In this document: piece after piece, positions 25,639 through 35,300 of the stretch
Layout of the letters: the number at the start of each line of letters is the position of its first letter
Numbering within the stretch: position 1 is the first letter of the stretch
DNA from: Chloroflexota bacterium
GTDB lineage: Bacteria > Chloroflexota > Dehalococcoidia > JACPQD01
Length of the DNA: 63,859 nucleotides
Assembly (NCBI GenBank): GCA_016190665.1
Contig: JACPQD010000086.1
Span: 1-63,859, forward strand
Direction: 5' to 3'
The notes under the pieces: generated by a model
The model's database searches: none
The model's input: the letters and a program-made list of their open reading frames with translations, nothing else
Told to the model about the DNA's origin: nothing
Position numbers and translations under genes: made by a program

Positions 25639-25976
25639 ATCGCGGCAAGATGGGACTCGCCACCCCCATGATCGCCCTTGACGTTCTTTCCCATAGCTCA
25701 GTTGCCAGCTACTGACGGCTCATTGGGGTACTGAATGCTGGAAGCTGATGGCTGAAAGCCTCATTGTTTCGTTTGACAATCGCTGTTCTTTGGGATAATA
25801 TGTCGCACATCGGGCCTTCTCCATTCTGGAAATGACGCCGAGACCTGCGAGTACATGGAGTCTCCCTTATGCGCGGGGAGCCTTCGGAATCCTGGGAGCA
25901 CGGGGCGCTGTGCCCAGAGGCTCTCTGGCCTGCGGACCGACGGGACTCCTATTCTTTGTGACCAGGGAGGAGCGAA
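25639..25976. other. Leader region of frr
   Basis: Contains AGCTGATGGCTGAAAGCC-type repeats, then a consensus promoter and an approximately 170-base leader with GGGAGCC/GGCTC pairing possibilities before frr. No gene. Confidence 0.55.
25773..25801 (+). promoter_or_regulatory. Promoter of frr-uppS-cdsA-dxr-rseP-ispG
   Basis: TTGACA, 17 bases, TAATAT: a near-perfect consensus. It gives the second half of the operon its own start, which makes sense because the antisense remnant separates it from pyrH. Confidence 0.8.
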
Positions 25977-26534
25977 ATGATAAATGACGTTCTTGCCGAG
26001 GCCGAAGGCAAGATGCACAAGGCCGTTGAGGCCCTCAGGCGGGAACTGGCGAGCATCCGCACCGGACGAGCTCAGCCTGGACTTGTTGAACATCTCAGGC
26101 TGGACTACTACGGCGTTCCCACGCCCTTGAATCAGGTGGCCACGGTTACCGTGCCCGAGGCCAGGCTTCTGGTCATACAACCTTACGAAAAGAACATGAT
26201 AGGCGTCATCGAGAAGGCCATCCTCAAGTCTGACCTCGGCCTCACACCGGCCAGCGACGGGCGGGTCATCCGGCTTCCCATCCCACAGCTTACCGAGGAC
26301 CGACGCAAGGAGCTGATCAGGATGACGAGAAAGAAGGTGGAGGAGGGCCGCGTTATCCTGCGCAATCTGCGGCGTGACGCGGCAGAGGCGCTTAAGGATA
26401 CGGAGAAGAAAAAAGATATCTCTGAGGACGATCTTAAGCGCGCTCTGGAGCAGCTCCAGAAGCTCACCGACGTGATAATCACGGATGCGGACAAGGTGGG
26501 GCAGGAAAAAGAAGCGGAGCTGATGGAAATCTAG
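25977..26534 (+). CDS. frr: Ribosome recycling factor
   Basis: A 185-aa factor that splits post-termination ribosomes together with EF-G. MINDVLAEAEGKMHKAVEAL, RTGRAQPGLVEHLRLDYYGV, PTPLNQVATVTVPEARLLVI and the C-terminal three-helix bundle segment DRRKELIRMTRKKVEEGRVI fit the family over its full length. The ATG follows AGGGAGGAGCGAA. It is the first gene downstream of the internal operon promoter. Confidence 0.98.
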   Translation: MINDVLAEAEGKMHKAVEALRRELASIRTGRAQPGLVEHLRLDYYGVPTPLNQVATVTVPEARLLVIQPYEKNMIGVIEKAILKSDLGLTPASDGRVIRLPIPQLTEDRRKELIRMTRKKVEEGRVILRNLRRDAAEALKDTEKKKDISEDDLKRALEQLQKLTDVIITDADKVGQEKEAELMEI

Positions 26535-26682
26535 CCGGTTAGCGGTCAGCTTTCAGCTATCGCCGTCAGCGGCCAGTAGCGGTAGGGCGGGTGAAGCGAA
26601 GCGTAACCTGGTAGTAGCTGTCAGCTCTCAGTCTGCCGAAAGCTGAGCGCTGAAGGCTGCCTGCTGAAGGCTTCATTGACAG
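26535..26682. repeat. GCTGAAAGC/TCAGCTTTC repeat block
   Basis: Between frr and uppS there are inverted TCAGCTTTCAGCTATC and GAAAGCTGAGCGCTGAAGGC units that can form a long imperfect stem. Confidence 0.7.
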
Positions 26683-27384
<702 letters not shown>

Positions 27385-27401
27385 CCCGTCGAATCGGATA
27401 G

Positions 27402-28244
27402 TTGGTTCGAAGGATAGTCAGCGCCGCAGCAGGGGCGCCCATCGTCTTCGCGGCCATCTCGTTCGGTGAGCCCTGGTACTTCCTCCTCCTGGCTGCCGTC
27501 GCCGTCGTTGCGGCGCTGGAATTCTTCCGCATGGCCCCTGCTCGTATCGGCCGGTTCCTCACCTTCTTCGGGGTGGCCTGGGTAGGCCTTTTCATCCTCA
27601 GCGCGCGCTACCCTGTCCCTGGGGGTACGCCGCTGTTGATAACATCTTCGGTGCTCATACCCCTCTTCTGGCTGGTGCTGGGTGGGGGTCAGGGGTCAGG
27701 GGTCAGGGGGCGGTTCCAACCTCCGGCCCCCAACCCCCAACCCCTGGCCCCCGCCCTTCGCTGGGCCTGGACTCTGGCCGGCATCTTCTATGTGGGTTGG
27801 CTTCTGGGCCACTTCGTTTGGCTGAGAGACATGAGCAACGGGCGAGAATGGGTCATCCTGGCCGTCTTCTCCACCTTCGCCGCGGATACCACGGCTTTCT
27901 TCGTCGGGCGAGCCTGGGGGAGGTGCCCTCTCGCGCCCGCCATTAGCCCGGGGAAGACCTGGGAAGGAGCGGTATCCGGTTTCATGGCGGCGACTCTCGC
28001 CGCTCTTGCTCTGTCCGTCGCTCTCGGGCTACAGGCAGGCTATGGTCACGTGCTGGTGGTCGGCGGCCTGATCGGGGTGTTCGGTCAGTTGGGCGACCTG
28101 GCGGAGTCTCTGCTCAAGCGCAGCGCCGGAGTCAAGGACGCCGGTGCGGTGGTCCCCGGCCACGGCGGCATACTCGATCGCCTTGATAGCGTACTCTTCG
28201 GTGTGGTGGTGGTATACTATTATTTGACATGGACAGTGGTCTGA
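27402..28244 (+). CDS. cdsA: Phosphatidate cytidylyltransferase with embedded repeat
   Basis: A 280-aa membrane enzyme forming CDP-diacylglycerol. It has about seven hydrophobic segments and the C-terminal signature GVKDAGAVVPGHGGILDRLD then SVLFG. Residues about 94-118 (GGGQGSGVRGRFQPPAPNPQ then PLAP) come from a GGGGTCA/CCCCCAA inverted repeat at 27681-27755 and sit in a loop between two membrane spans. The reading frame is preserved. The start is a TTG, and the end overlaps dxr by 16 bases. Confidence 0.94.
   Translation: MVRRIVSAAAGAPIVFAAISFGEPWYFLLLAAVAVVAALEFFRMAPARIGRFLTFFGVAWVGLFILSARYPVPGGTPLLITSSVLIPLFWLVLGGGQGSGVRGRFQPPAPNPQPLAPALRWAWTLAGIFYVGWLLGHFVWLRDMSNGREWVILAVFSTFAADTTAFFVGRAWGRCPLAPAISPGKTWEGAVSGFMAATLAALALSVALGLQAGYGHVLVVGGLIGVFGQLGDLAESLLKRSAGVKDAGAVVPGHGGILDRLDSVLFGVVVVYYYLTWTVV
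27681..27755. repeat. G-rich inverted repeat inside cdsA
   Basis: Three GGGGTCA units on one side and CCCCCAACCCCCAACCCC on the other. About 75 bases, a multiple of three, so cdsA stays in frame. The same repeat type is intergenic at 62500-62545. Confidence 0.85.
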
Positions 28245-29356
28245 AGCGAATTGCCGTCCTGGGCTCCACCGGGTCCATAGGCCAACAAACTCTGGAAGTG
28301 GCGCGTGATTTCCCCGACCGGCTGAAGATTGTCGGTCTGGCCGCTGGCGGCAATCTCGGCCTTCTGGCTCAGCAGGTCAGGGAATTCGGCCCATCACTGG
28401 TCTCCTTCGGAGGGGAGGGGTTGGACTTGCGGCGCGTTCCGATGGAGGAGATGGCCTCGCATCCGGACGTGGATGTGGTGGTGGTGGCCACCTCCGGCAA
28501 GGCCGGCCTGGCGCCCACGCTGGCCGCGATCCGCGCCAAGAAGGGCGTGGCCCTGGCGAACAAAGAAGTGCTGGTTATGGCGGGAGAGGTGGTGATGGCG
28601 GAGGCGCGGCGCCAGGGCGTTGAAATAATGCCCATCGACAGCGAGCACAGCGCCCTGTGGCAGTGCCTGCGCGGTGAGGAAAACAGGGAGGTTGCCCGGC
28701 TCCTCCTCACTGCATCGGGCGGAGCCTTCAGAGACTGGCCTCTGGGCAAGCTGGAGAGCGTGACGCCGGAAGAGGCGCTCAGGCATCCTACTTGGCGCAT
28801 GGGCCGCAAGGTGACTATCGATTCGGCGACACTGATGAACAAGGGAATGGAGGTCATCGAGGCCCGCTGGCTCTTTGGCGTTCCCTTTAATCAGATCCAG
28901 GTGGTCATGCACCGTGAGAGCATCGTACATTCCCTGGTGGAGTTCGTCGACGGCTCGGTGAAGGCCCAGATGGGACCCCCAGATATGCGCCTGCCCATTC
29001 AGCTATCTCTCTCCTATCCTGAGCGCTGGGGCAACCCAACGCTGCCCAGACTGAATCTGAAGGAAGTCGGTGCCCTGTCCTTTGGTGAGGTGGACCTGGA
29101 GCGCTATCCTTGCCTCCGGCTGGCCCTTGAGGCGGGGAGGAGGGGTGGAACCTATCCCGCAGTTCTGAGCGCCGCCGATGATGTAGCGGTGGCGCTTTTC
29201 CTCCAGGGGCGGATCGGTTTCCAGGACATCGCCCGGGTGGTGGAGGAGACGGTGGCAAAACACGTGACCGTGGACCGTCCGAACTTGGACAACATATTGG
29301 CTGCTGATTCCTGGGCCAGGGCAGCAGCTTCGGAATGGAGTAAGCAACCTGGTTAA
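28229..29356 (+). CDS. dxr: 1-deoxy-D-xylulose 5-phosphate reductoisomerase
   Basis: A 375-aa NADPH- and divalent-metal-dependent enzyme making MEP in the non-mevalonate isoprenoid pathway. The NADPH loop AVLGSTGSIGQQTLEVARDF, ALANKEVLVMAGEVV, the metal-site block MPIDSEHSALWQCL, LTASGGAFRDWPL and HPTWRMGRKVTIDSATLMNK are all intact. The start overlaps cdsA. Together with uppS and ispG in the same operon it supplies isoprenoid precursors for the carrier lipid. The last ten codons resemble the first codons of rseP at DNA level. Confidence 0.97.
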   Translation: MDSGLKRIAVLGSTGSIGQQTLEVARDFPDRLKIVGLAAGGNLGLLAQQVREFGPSLVSFGGEGLDLRRVPMEEMASHPDVDVVVVATSGKAGLAPTLAAIRAKKGVALANKEVLVMAGEVVMAEARRQGVEIMPIDSEHSALWQCLRGEENREVARLLLTASGGAFRDWPLGKLESVTPEEALRHPTWRMGRKVTIDSATLMNKGMEVIEARWLFGVPFNQIQVVMHRESIVHSLVEFVDGSVKAQMGPPDMRLPIQLSLSYPERWGNPTLPRLNLKEVGALSFGEVDLERYPCLRLALEAGRRGGTYPAVLSAADDVAVALFLQGRIGFQDIARVVEETVAKHVTVDRPNLDNILAADSWARAAASEWSKQPG

Positions 29357-29357
29357 C
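29334..29357 (+). repeat. Direct repeat at dxr 3' end, partner in rseP
   Basis: GGAATGGAGTAAGCAACCTG and the following GTTAA here correspond to GGAATGGAGCAAACAACCTT and GTTAA at 29463-29487. The two copies are about 128 bases apart, bracketing the intergenic gap. Confidence 0.75.
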
Positions 29358-29465
29358 TGTCTCTCTAAACCCGCACTGCAGTACGGGGCTTCGTACTCTC
29401 GTTTCTGAAGCCGCCTATACTGCGTACTTTGGTGCGCGGTATTCGGGAAACCTATCTTCCTAGGA

Positions 29466-30539
29466 ATGGAGCAAACAACCTTGTTAACGACAATACTGGC
29501 TTTCGCCGTCCTCATTGGGTTTCTGGTGATAGCCCATGAGTTGGGGCACTTCGTCACCGCCCGCCTCTTTGGCGTCAAGATTCTGGAGTTTGGCCTGGGG
29601 TTTCCGCCCCGGCTCTTCGCCATTAAGCGTGGCGAAACCGACTACTCTGTCAATGCCCTGCCCCTTGGCGGTTTTGTGAAGATGGAGGGTGAGGAAAACC
29701 CCGAGGGCCCCGGGAGCCTGGCAGGGAAGAGCGTTGGCGTCAGATTCACCGTACTGACTGCCGGCTCCCTGATGAACGCGCTCCTACCCATAGTCCTCTT
29801 CTCCGTGGGTCTGATGATCCCGCGCGAAGTTGTAGTGGGACAGGTCCAGGTGCGAGAGGTGGCTGCCAATTCGCCGGCGGAGAGGGCCGGCCTTCGGGCT
29901 GGCGATCTCATCCTGCGCGTCAACGATCGGCCCGTCGAGAGTACGCCTGACTTGCTGTATGGCCTCCAATTGAACACCGGCTCAGAAGTGACTCTCACCA
30001 TCAAGCGGGACGGTTTCGGTCAGACGCCAGTGAGAGTGGTCCCGCGGTGGAATCCTCCACCCGGGCAAGGAGCCGTCGGTATCGCTATATACATGCCCAC
30101 GCCTATCAAGCAGACGCGCGCCTATCCCGTCTGGGAAGCCGTTCCACTGGGCGTGAGGAAAAGCCTGGACATGCTGACCCTCGCCAAAAACGAAATCACG
30201 GGCTGGGTAATCCGCGGCGTGGCGCCCGCCGTGGCCGGACCTGTGGGCATTGCCCAAATGACGGGAGAGGTAGTCAGAGTTGGCTTGCCGCCGCTTTTGG
30301 ATTGGACGGCCTTGATCAGCATGAACTTCGCCATCGTGAATATGTTGCCGTTGCCTGCCCTGGATGGCGGAAGGATCGCCTTCCTGTTTGTCGAAGTCCT
30401 TCGCCGGGGAAGGCGCGTTCCGCCCGAGAAAGAGGGTCTGGTGCACCTTATCGGATTCGGACTGCTGATAGCCCTCAGCCTCCTGATCACTTATCAGGAC
30501 ATCCTGCGCATCCTCCGGGGAGAGAGCCTGTTCTCATGA
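29466..30539 (+). CDS. rseP: RIP metalloprotease RseP (site-2 protease)
   Basis: A 357-aa intramembrane zinc protease of family M50 that cleaves membrane-tethered anti-sigma factors or signal peptides. HELGH at residues 24-28 in the first helix, one PDZ-type domain around VREVAANSPAERAGLRAGDL, and the second motif NMLPLPALDGGRI near residue 300 provide the zinc ligands. A final membrane helix follows. Only one PDZ domain is visible. Its stop overlaps the ispG start (ATGA). Confidence 0.96.
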   Translation: MEQTTLLTTILAFAVLIGFLVIAHELGHFVTARLFGVKILEFGLGFPPRLFAIKRGETDYSVNALPLGGFVKMEGEENPEGPGSLAGKSVGVRFTVLTAGSLMNALLPIVLFSVGLMIPREVVVGQVQVREVAANSPAERAGLRAGDLILRVNDRPVESTPDLLYGLQLNTGSEVTLTIKRDGFGQTPVRVVPRWNPPPGQGAVGIAIYMPTPIKQTRAYPVWEAVPLGVRKSLDMLTLAKNEITGWVIRGVAPAVAGPVGIAQMTGEVVRVGLPPLLDWTALISMNFAIVNMLPLPALDGGRIAFLFVEVLRRGRRVPPEKEGLVHLIGFGLLIALSLLITYQDILRILRGESLFS

Positions 30540-31717
30540 ATCCTGAAGCGCAGTTCAGGACAAGACGGCGCTCCTCCAGGCCCATTCACATCGGTGCGGT
30601 CGCCGTGGGCGGCGACGCCCCCATCGTCGTGCAGTCCATGACCAACTCGGATACGCGGGACGCGGCGGCGACGGTGGGGCAGATACTGGAGTTGGAAGAG
30701 GCTGGTTGCGAGCTCGTCCGGGTGGCCGTGCCCGACTTCGCCGCGGCCGAGGCCATAGCCGCCATAAAAAACGGCATTCATATCCCCCTCATCGCGGACA
30801 TCCACTTCGACTATCGGCTCGCCCTCGCCGCGCTCAAGACGGGAGCCGATGCGCTCCGCCTGAATCCCGGCAATATCAGGGACCCGGACAGAGTGAGGGC
30901 GGTGGTGCGGGCGGCAAGCGAGAGGTCGGCGCCTATCCGGATCGGCGTCAATGCGGGCAGCCTGCCAAGGGAGAAGCGCGAAGCGGGAAGCGGGAAGCGA
31001 GAAGGGGGCCGGGGACCGGGGGCCAGGGACCGGGAGTCGACAGTCAGTGATCGGCAATCGGTAATCACAAATCAACAATCAGAAATCAAAAATCAAAAAT
31101 CAGAAGTGGCGGAGCGCATGGTGGAGGCCGCTCTGGGCCACATCGCCATCCTGGAGGGCCTGGACTTCGATCTCATCAAAGTGTCCCTGAAAGCCTTCGA
31201 CGTGCCCACCACCGTCGAGGCTTACCGGCTCATCGCCGACCGTGTCCCCTATCCGCTGCATCTGGGGATCACGGAGGCGGGCACGTCCCGCGCCGGCGTT
31301 ATCCGCAGCGCGGTGGGCCTGGGCATTCTGCTCCACGAGGGTCTCGGCGATACCATCCGCGTATCCCTCACCGCCCACCCCAGGGAGGAGGTCTTCGCCG
31401 CCTACGAGATCCTGAAGTCTTTGAATCTGCGTCAGCGCGGCCCGACGCTGGTGAGCTGTCCTTCTTGCGGGCGCGCCGAGATCGACCTGATCTCGCTGGC
31501 CAACGCTGTAGAGGAACGCCTGGCCGGGATGACCAGGCCCATCAAGGTGGCGGTCATGGGCTGCGTAGTCAATGGCCCTGGTGAGGCGCGCGAGGCTGAC
31601 GTGGGCATCGCTGGCGGTAAAGGGCGCGGCGTCCTCTTTCGCAAGGGAGAGATCCTGCGCGTCGTCGAAGAGGCCGATTGCCTGGAAGCACTGTTGGCGG
31701 AGATAGAGCGCCTGTAG
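30536..31717 (+). CDS. ispG: 4-hydroxy-3-methylbut-2-enyl diphosphate synthase with embedded repeat
   Basis: A 393-aa 4Fe-4S enzyme of the MEP pathway (GcpE). The N-terminal TIM-barrel shows IVVQSMTNSDTRDAAATV, IADIHFDYRLALAALKTGAD and RIGVNAGSLP. The C-terminal cluster domain has LVSCPSCGRAEIDL and VMGCVVNGPGEAREADVG with the three Cys ligands. Residues about 145-190 (REKREAGSGKREGGRGPGAR and onward to NQKSEV) are read from a repeat array and have no counterpart in the family. They fall just after the barrel loop NAGSL, where the canonical protein continues directly into a helix. Full-length frame and cluster ligands are intact, so the enzyme may tolerate the insert. Confidence 0.93.
   Translation: MNPEAQFRTRRRSSRPIHIGAVAVGGDAPIVVQSMTNSDTRDAAATVGQILELEEAGCELVRVAVPDFAAAEAIAAIKNGIHIPLIADIHFDYRLALAALKTGADALRLNPGNIRDPDRVRAVVRAASERSAPIRIGVNAGSLPREKREAGSGKREGGRGPGARDRESTVSDRQSVITNQQSEIKNQKSEVAERMVEAALGHIAILEGLDFDLIKVSLKAFDVPTTVEAYRLIADRVPYPLHLGITEAGTSRAGVIRSAVGLGILLHEGLGDTIRVSLTAHPREEVFAAYEILKSLNLRQRGPTLVSCPSCGRAEIDLISLANAVEERLAGMTRPIKVAVMGCVVNGPGEAREADVGIAGGKGRGVLFRKGEILRVVEEADCLEALLAEIERL
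30968..31107 (+). repeat. Composite repeat array inside ispG
   Basis: GAAGCGCGAAGCGGGAAGCG, then GGGGGCCGGGGACCGGGGGC, then GATCGGCAATCGGTAATCAC and AAATCAAAAATCAAAAATCA: three of the window's intergenic repeat families joined and read in frame inside ispG. Confidence 0.85.
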
Positions 31718-31913
31718 GCGCCGCGTGTTGATGCCATGCTCTCGGACCAGCGGCCAGACGGATGATGGCTGATGAGAACTTTTGTCGCCCCGTGGAAATA
31801 GGCGTCGCTAATTTGGAGTCCAGGCATATTTTGCGGAGCGGCGCATAGGTCACAGTGCTATTTGACGCTGTTCTATCAGAGCCTGCGCAGCAGTTCCGCG
31901 ATAGTTTGTCACC

Positions 31914-32189
31914 TCAAGACCAAGTAGCCTTCAACGAGGCTCTTTCTGTCTTGCTTTCACCCTTATCCAGATGGTAAGACCAAAGTTCGTTTGTCTTTCC
32001 CGTACAAAGCTGACACGTTTGGCTTTCAACATGGTGACTTCCGGATTGCCTATACGTTGCCAAACAGTCATGTGTTGCCCATCGTTGCAGCCTACTGGAA
32101 TCCCCAGTCTCCACGATCTCCTCTTTCGCCTGTAGCGCCTTGATATCGTCATCCCCCTTTCTGGCATGCTTTACAGCACGCCTCAGCGC
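31914..32189 (-). pseudogene. Possible remnant of a small cysteine-containing protein
   Basis: A 92-codon open stretch without an ATG reads VKHARKGDDDIKALQAKEEI, then VETGDSSRLQRWATHDCLAT and ends with CQLCTGKTNELWSYHLDKGE and more. The composition and the CxxC look protein-like, but the only in-frame start is a GTG at 32114, which would give 66 aa. I do not recognise the family. It could equally be chance. Confidence 0.3.
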
Positions 32190-32227
32190 TCAAGCAAAGC
32201 GAGGGAACCGCGGAACCGCGACATCAA

Positions 32228-32256
32228 TTGACAAGTAAGCCTCAGTAGTGTATCCT
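32228..32256 (+). promoter_or_regulatory. Promoter of the YVTN surface protein
   Basis: TTGACA, 17 bases, TATCCT, about 50 bases before the start codon. Confidence 0.65.
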
Positions 32257-32308
32257 GTCTCCCCACATAAGCCGACCAGTTTCGCAGAATACAGACAGGA
32301 GGCTGACG

Positions 32309-35300
32309 ATGTTCGATTTGAGGCAGTTGCGCACGGGCGCGAGCAGGCTACCAACCCTGGGGGCCCGGCTGCGTCTCTGGGTGGCATTAGCTTTGACTGC
32401 CAATGTCCTGGCGACCGGGCTTCTCTTGAGCAGTACTCACGCTACTCCAGCGCCAATTGCCCCTGTGGTTGCCTGCCCCGTTGTAAGCACTTTTCCCGCC
32501 GGCCCTCTCCCCTCGGCTTCAGCGCCCGTGGCGCTGGCTGTTGACTCCGTTCGTGGCCGTGTCTACGTGGCCCACAACCAGGAGTTCGTCATCAACCAGT
32601 TACCGACCAATCGGGTCAGCGTTGTTGACCAGGCCACGGGAAGTATCGTCACCACCATAGCGGTCGGCAACACCCCAAAAGGGATTGCCGTGGACGCCAC
32701 CCGCAACCTCGTTTACGTGACCAATTTCAATGATAACACCGTTTCAATCATCAGCGGCGCCTCGAACACTGTCGTCAGCACAACTGCCGTGGGTGGGAAT
32801 CCGCAAGGCGTCGCCGTAGATCCCTCGGCGGGGCTGGTGTACATCGCGAATACCACCGGCAACAGCGTGACCGTGCTCGACGCCGCCACGGGCGCCGTCA
32901 ACAGGACCATTCCCCTCGGGGGAGGGGCCTACTCGGTAGCAGTGGACACCACTACCCACCTGGCCTACGTCGCCGTACACGCCGGAACATGGAGCGTCGT
33001 TCCCGTCCGGGGACAGACCGGAACCGTCCAGGCTGCGATTCCGCTGTCCCTCCTCTTCAGCATCAAAGGAATCGCCGTAAACCCTGGGCGTCTGGTCTAC
33101 GTATCGGACCACGACACCGGAAGGGTGGCCATCATCGATATAAGTGTCACCCCGCCCCGGGAGACGGACTTCAGCCGCTTCTTCGGGGGGACTTACCCGG
33201 ACGCCCTCGCCTTGGACTCCGTGACCGGCACGCTGTTCGTGCCCGATAACGGAAGCAACCAGGTGAGGGTATTCGACAGCATGGGGACTCAAAGAGCCGC
33301 GATCATTACGCTCCGCCTCCCCAGCGCCGTCGCCGTTGACGAGACAAGTCGCCGGACCTACGTCGCAAATCAGGGGAGTGACAGTCTGACCGTCATCAAC
33401 ACCGACACGCGGGCCTTCGTAAAAACCATCGTCCTTGGCACTTTCGATCCCGGGCTGGCCCTCGACGCGACGAATGGCCGCCTCTACGCGGCGAACTTCC
33501 CCGCGGATGCCGTCTCCGTGATCGCTCTTGCCGGGCGCACCGTGGAGACAAGCTGGCTATCCGGCCCCGGACCCTGGGCGGTGGCGGTGGACCCGGCAGT
33601 GAAACAGCTCTACAGCCTCAACTACGAAGAAGGCACTATGAGCATTCTGGACACCACGACGGGCCAGGTGAAAGGCAAGGTAAACGTAGGGCCGCTTCCC
33701 CTGGCGGTGACAGTGAATCCCGCTACGCGCATGGTCTATGTCACATCTACCAGCAATAACACGCTCACGGTTCTGAACGGGGCCACAAATTCGGTGGCGG
33801 CAACCCTCACTCTGGGCAGCAAACCCGTGGGCATCGCCATCGATCAGACGGCGGGCCGCATATACGTCGCCAACCAGCTAGCCGGCACCATTAGCGTCAT
33901 CGACGCCGCTGCCAACGTGGTGATCGCAACGTGGACACTGCCCACGGGATTCAACAACGTTTGGGGACTGGCGGTAGACCCCACCTTGCGCCGGCTTTAC
34001 GCCACGCTGCCCCCCAACCTCATCGGCGATTTCACCGGTCTGGCAGTTCTGAACGCAGACACGGGAGCATTGATCACGCAAATACCCACGCCGGGGCGCG
34101 CTGCGCTCGTTGCCGTCAACCCGGTGACGCATCAGGTCTTCATGACTGACTCCAGCAACAATACGGTGAGCATAATCGACGGCGCCAGCAATACCACCGT
34201 GGCCACGGTTACCGTCGGCAATTCCCCGAACAGCGTAGTCGTCGACCAGAACACGGGGCTGGCCTATGTCGGCAACGCGGCGGACGGGACTGTCTCGGTG
34301 ATAGAGCCGTGCCCTCCCGCAACGGCCACACCCACACCCACTCCTACAAGCACGCCGACGCCAACTCCCGTGGCTCCAGCCACCGCCACGCCAACAGCAA
34401 CGACTTTTCCTGCGGCCACTCCAACGAATACGGTCACTCCAGTATCAACCCCTACAGTGGGAGGCCCCGCCGTCAGTCCAACGGTGACGCCTACGCCCTC
34501 GCCAGGGGTGACCGCGGCGCCCACCGCCACGCCGATGCCCACCACTCCAACTCCAGGGATCGGAAACGGCGGTTTCGAGAATGAGGGCGGTTGGACGCTG
34601 ATCTCCATCGGGCGGACTGACACTACCGCCCGCACTGGCATCTGGTCTCTCGTCTCCACCCCCGGCGCCAGTGGCCGCTTCTACCAGGTGGTTACCATTC
34701 CTGGCAACGCATTGTCCGCTACCCTGACCTTCTACTGGAAAGTCATGAATCCGGACTTCACTGGCGATACCTGCAACGACTACCTTCAGGTTAAGGTGAT
34801 GGATGCCTCCCTGAGCCGGCTGATCGGTTATGGTCGAAGCGTGTATTGCACGTCTTTGGACTGGAGACTCGCGACAATCGATTTCAGCGAGATTATCAGC
34901 AGCATCAGTGGCCAGGCCATCAGCATCGTTTTCGAGATTCAGCAAGACACGCTGCCGCCGAACGCCGTGTTCTATGTGGATGATGTTGCCTTCGTCGTTG
35001 ACGTCGGCGGTGTTTCTTCCAACCAGGTCCAACTGTCGGGGGGCTGGAACCTCATCTCGATGCCTGGCGCGCTCACGGATCCGTCCGTAGCCGCCGTGTT
35101 CGCTCAGGCTCCCTCTGTTACGAGAGTCTACTATTCGGACCGAGGCAACTGGGTTTACGCTTTTCGCGCCGGCGACGGCTGGACCGGACCCCTGACCCAG
35201 ATACTTGATGGCAGGGGGTACTGGGTCTATGTCGTCGCACCCAGCGTATTGACACTGAACCTCGCTCCGCCGGTCTCAAACCCTGCTTACATTTTGTCAG

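Larger units (their letters stand above)
31718..32308. other. Gap after ispG
   Basis: Holds a possible small decayed minus-strand gene (31914-32189) and the promoter of the following surface-protein cluster. No other feature is recognised. Confidence 0.5.

Noticed and set aside
30047..30535. N-terminal extension of IspG through rseP
   Set aside because: Out-of-frame reading of rseP; the ATG at 30536 overlaps the rseP stop in the usual ATGA manner.
34264..34659. Minus-strand 131-residue Val/Gly repeat frame
   Set aside because: Antisense of the Thr/Pro linker of the YVTN protein.
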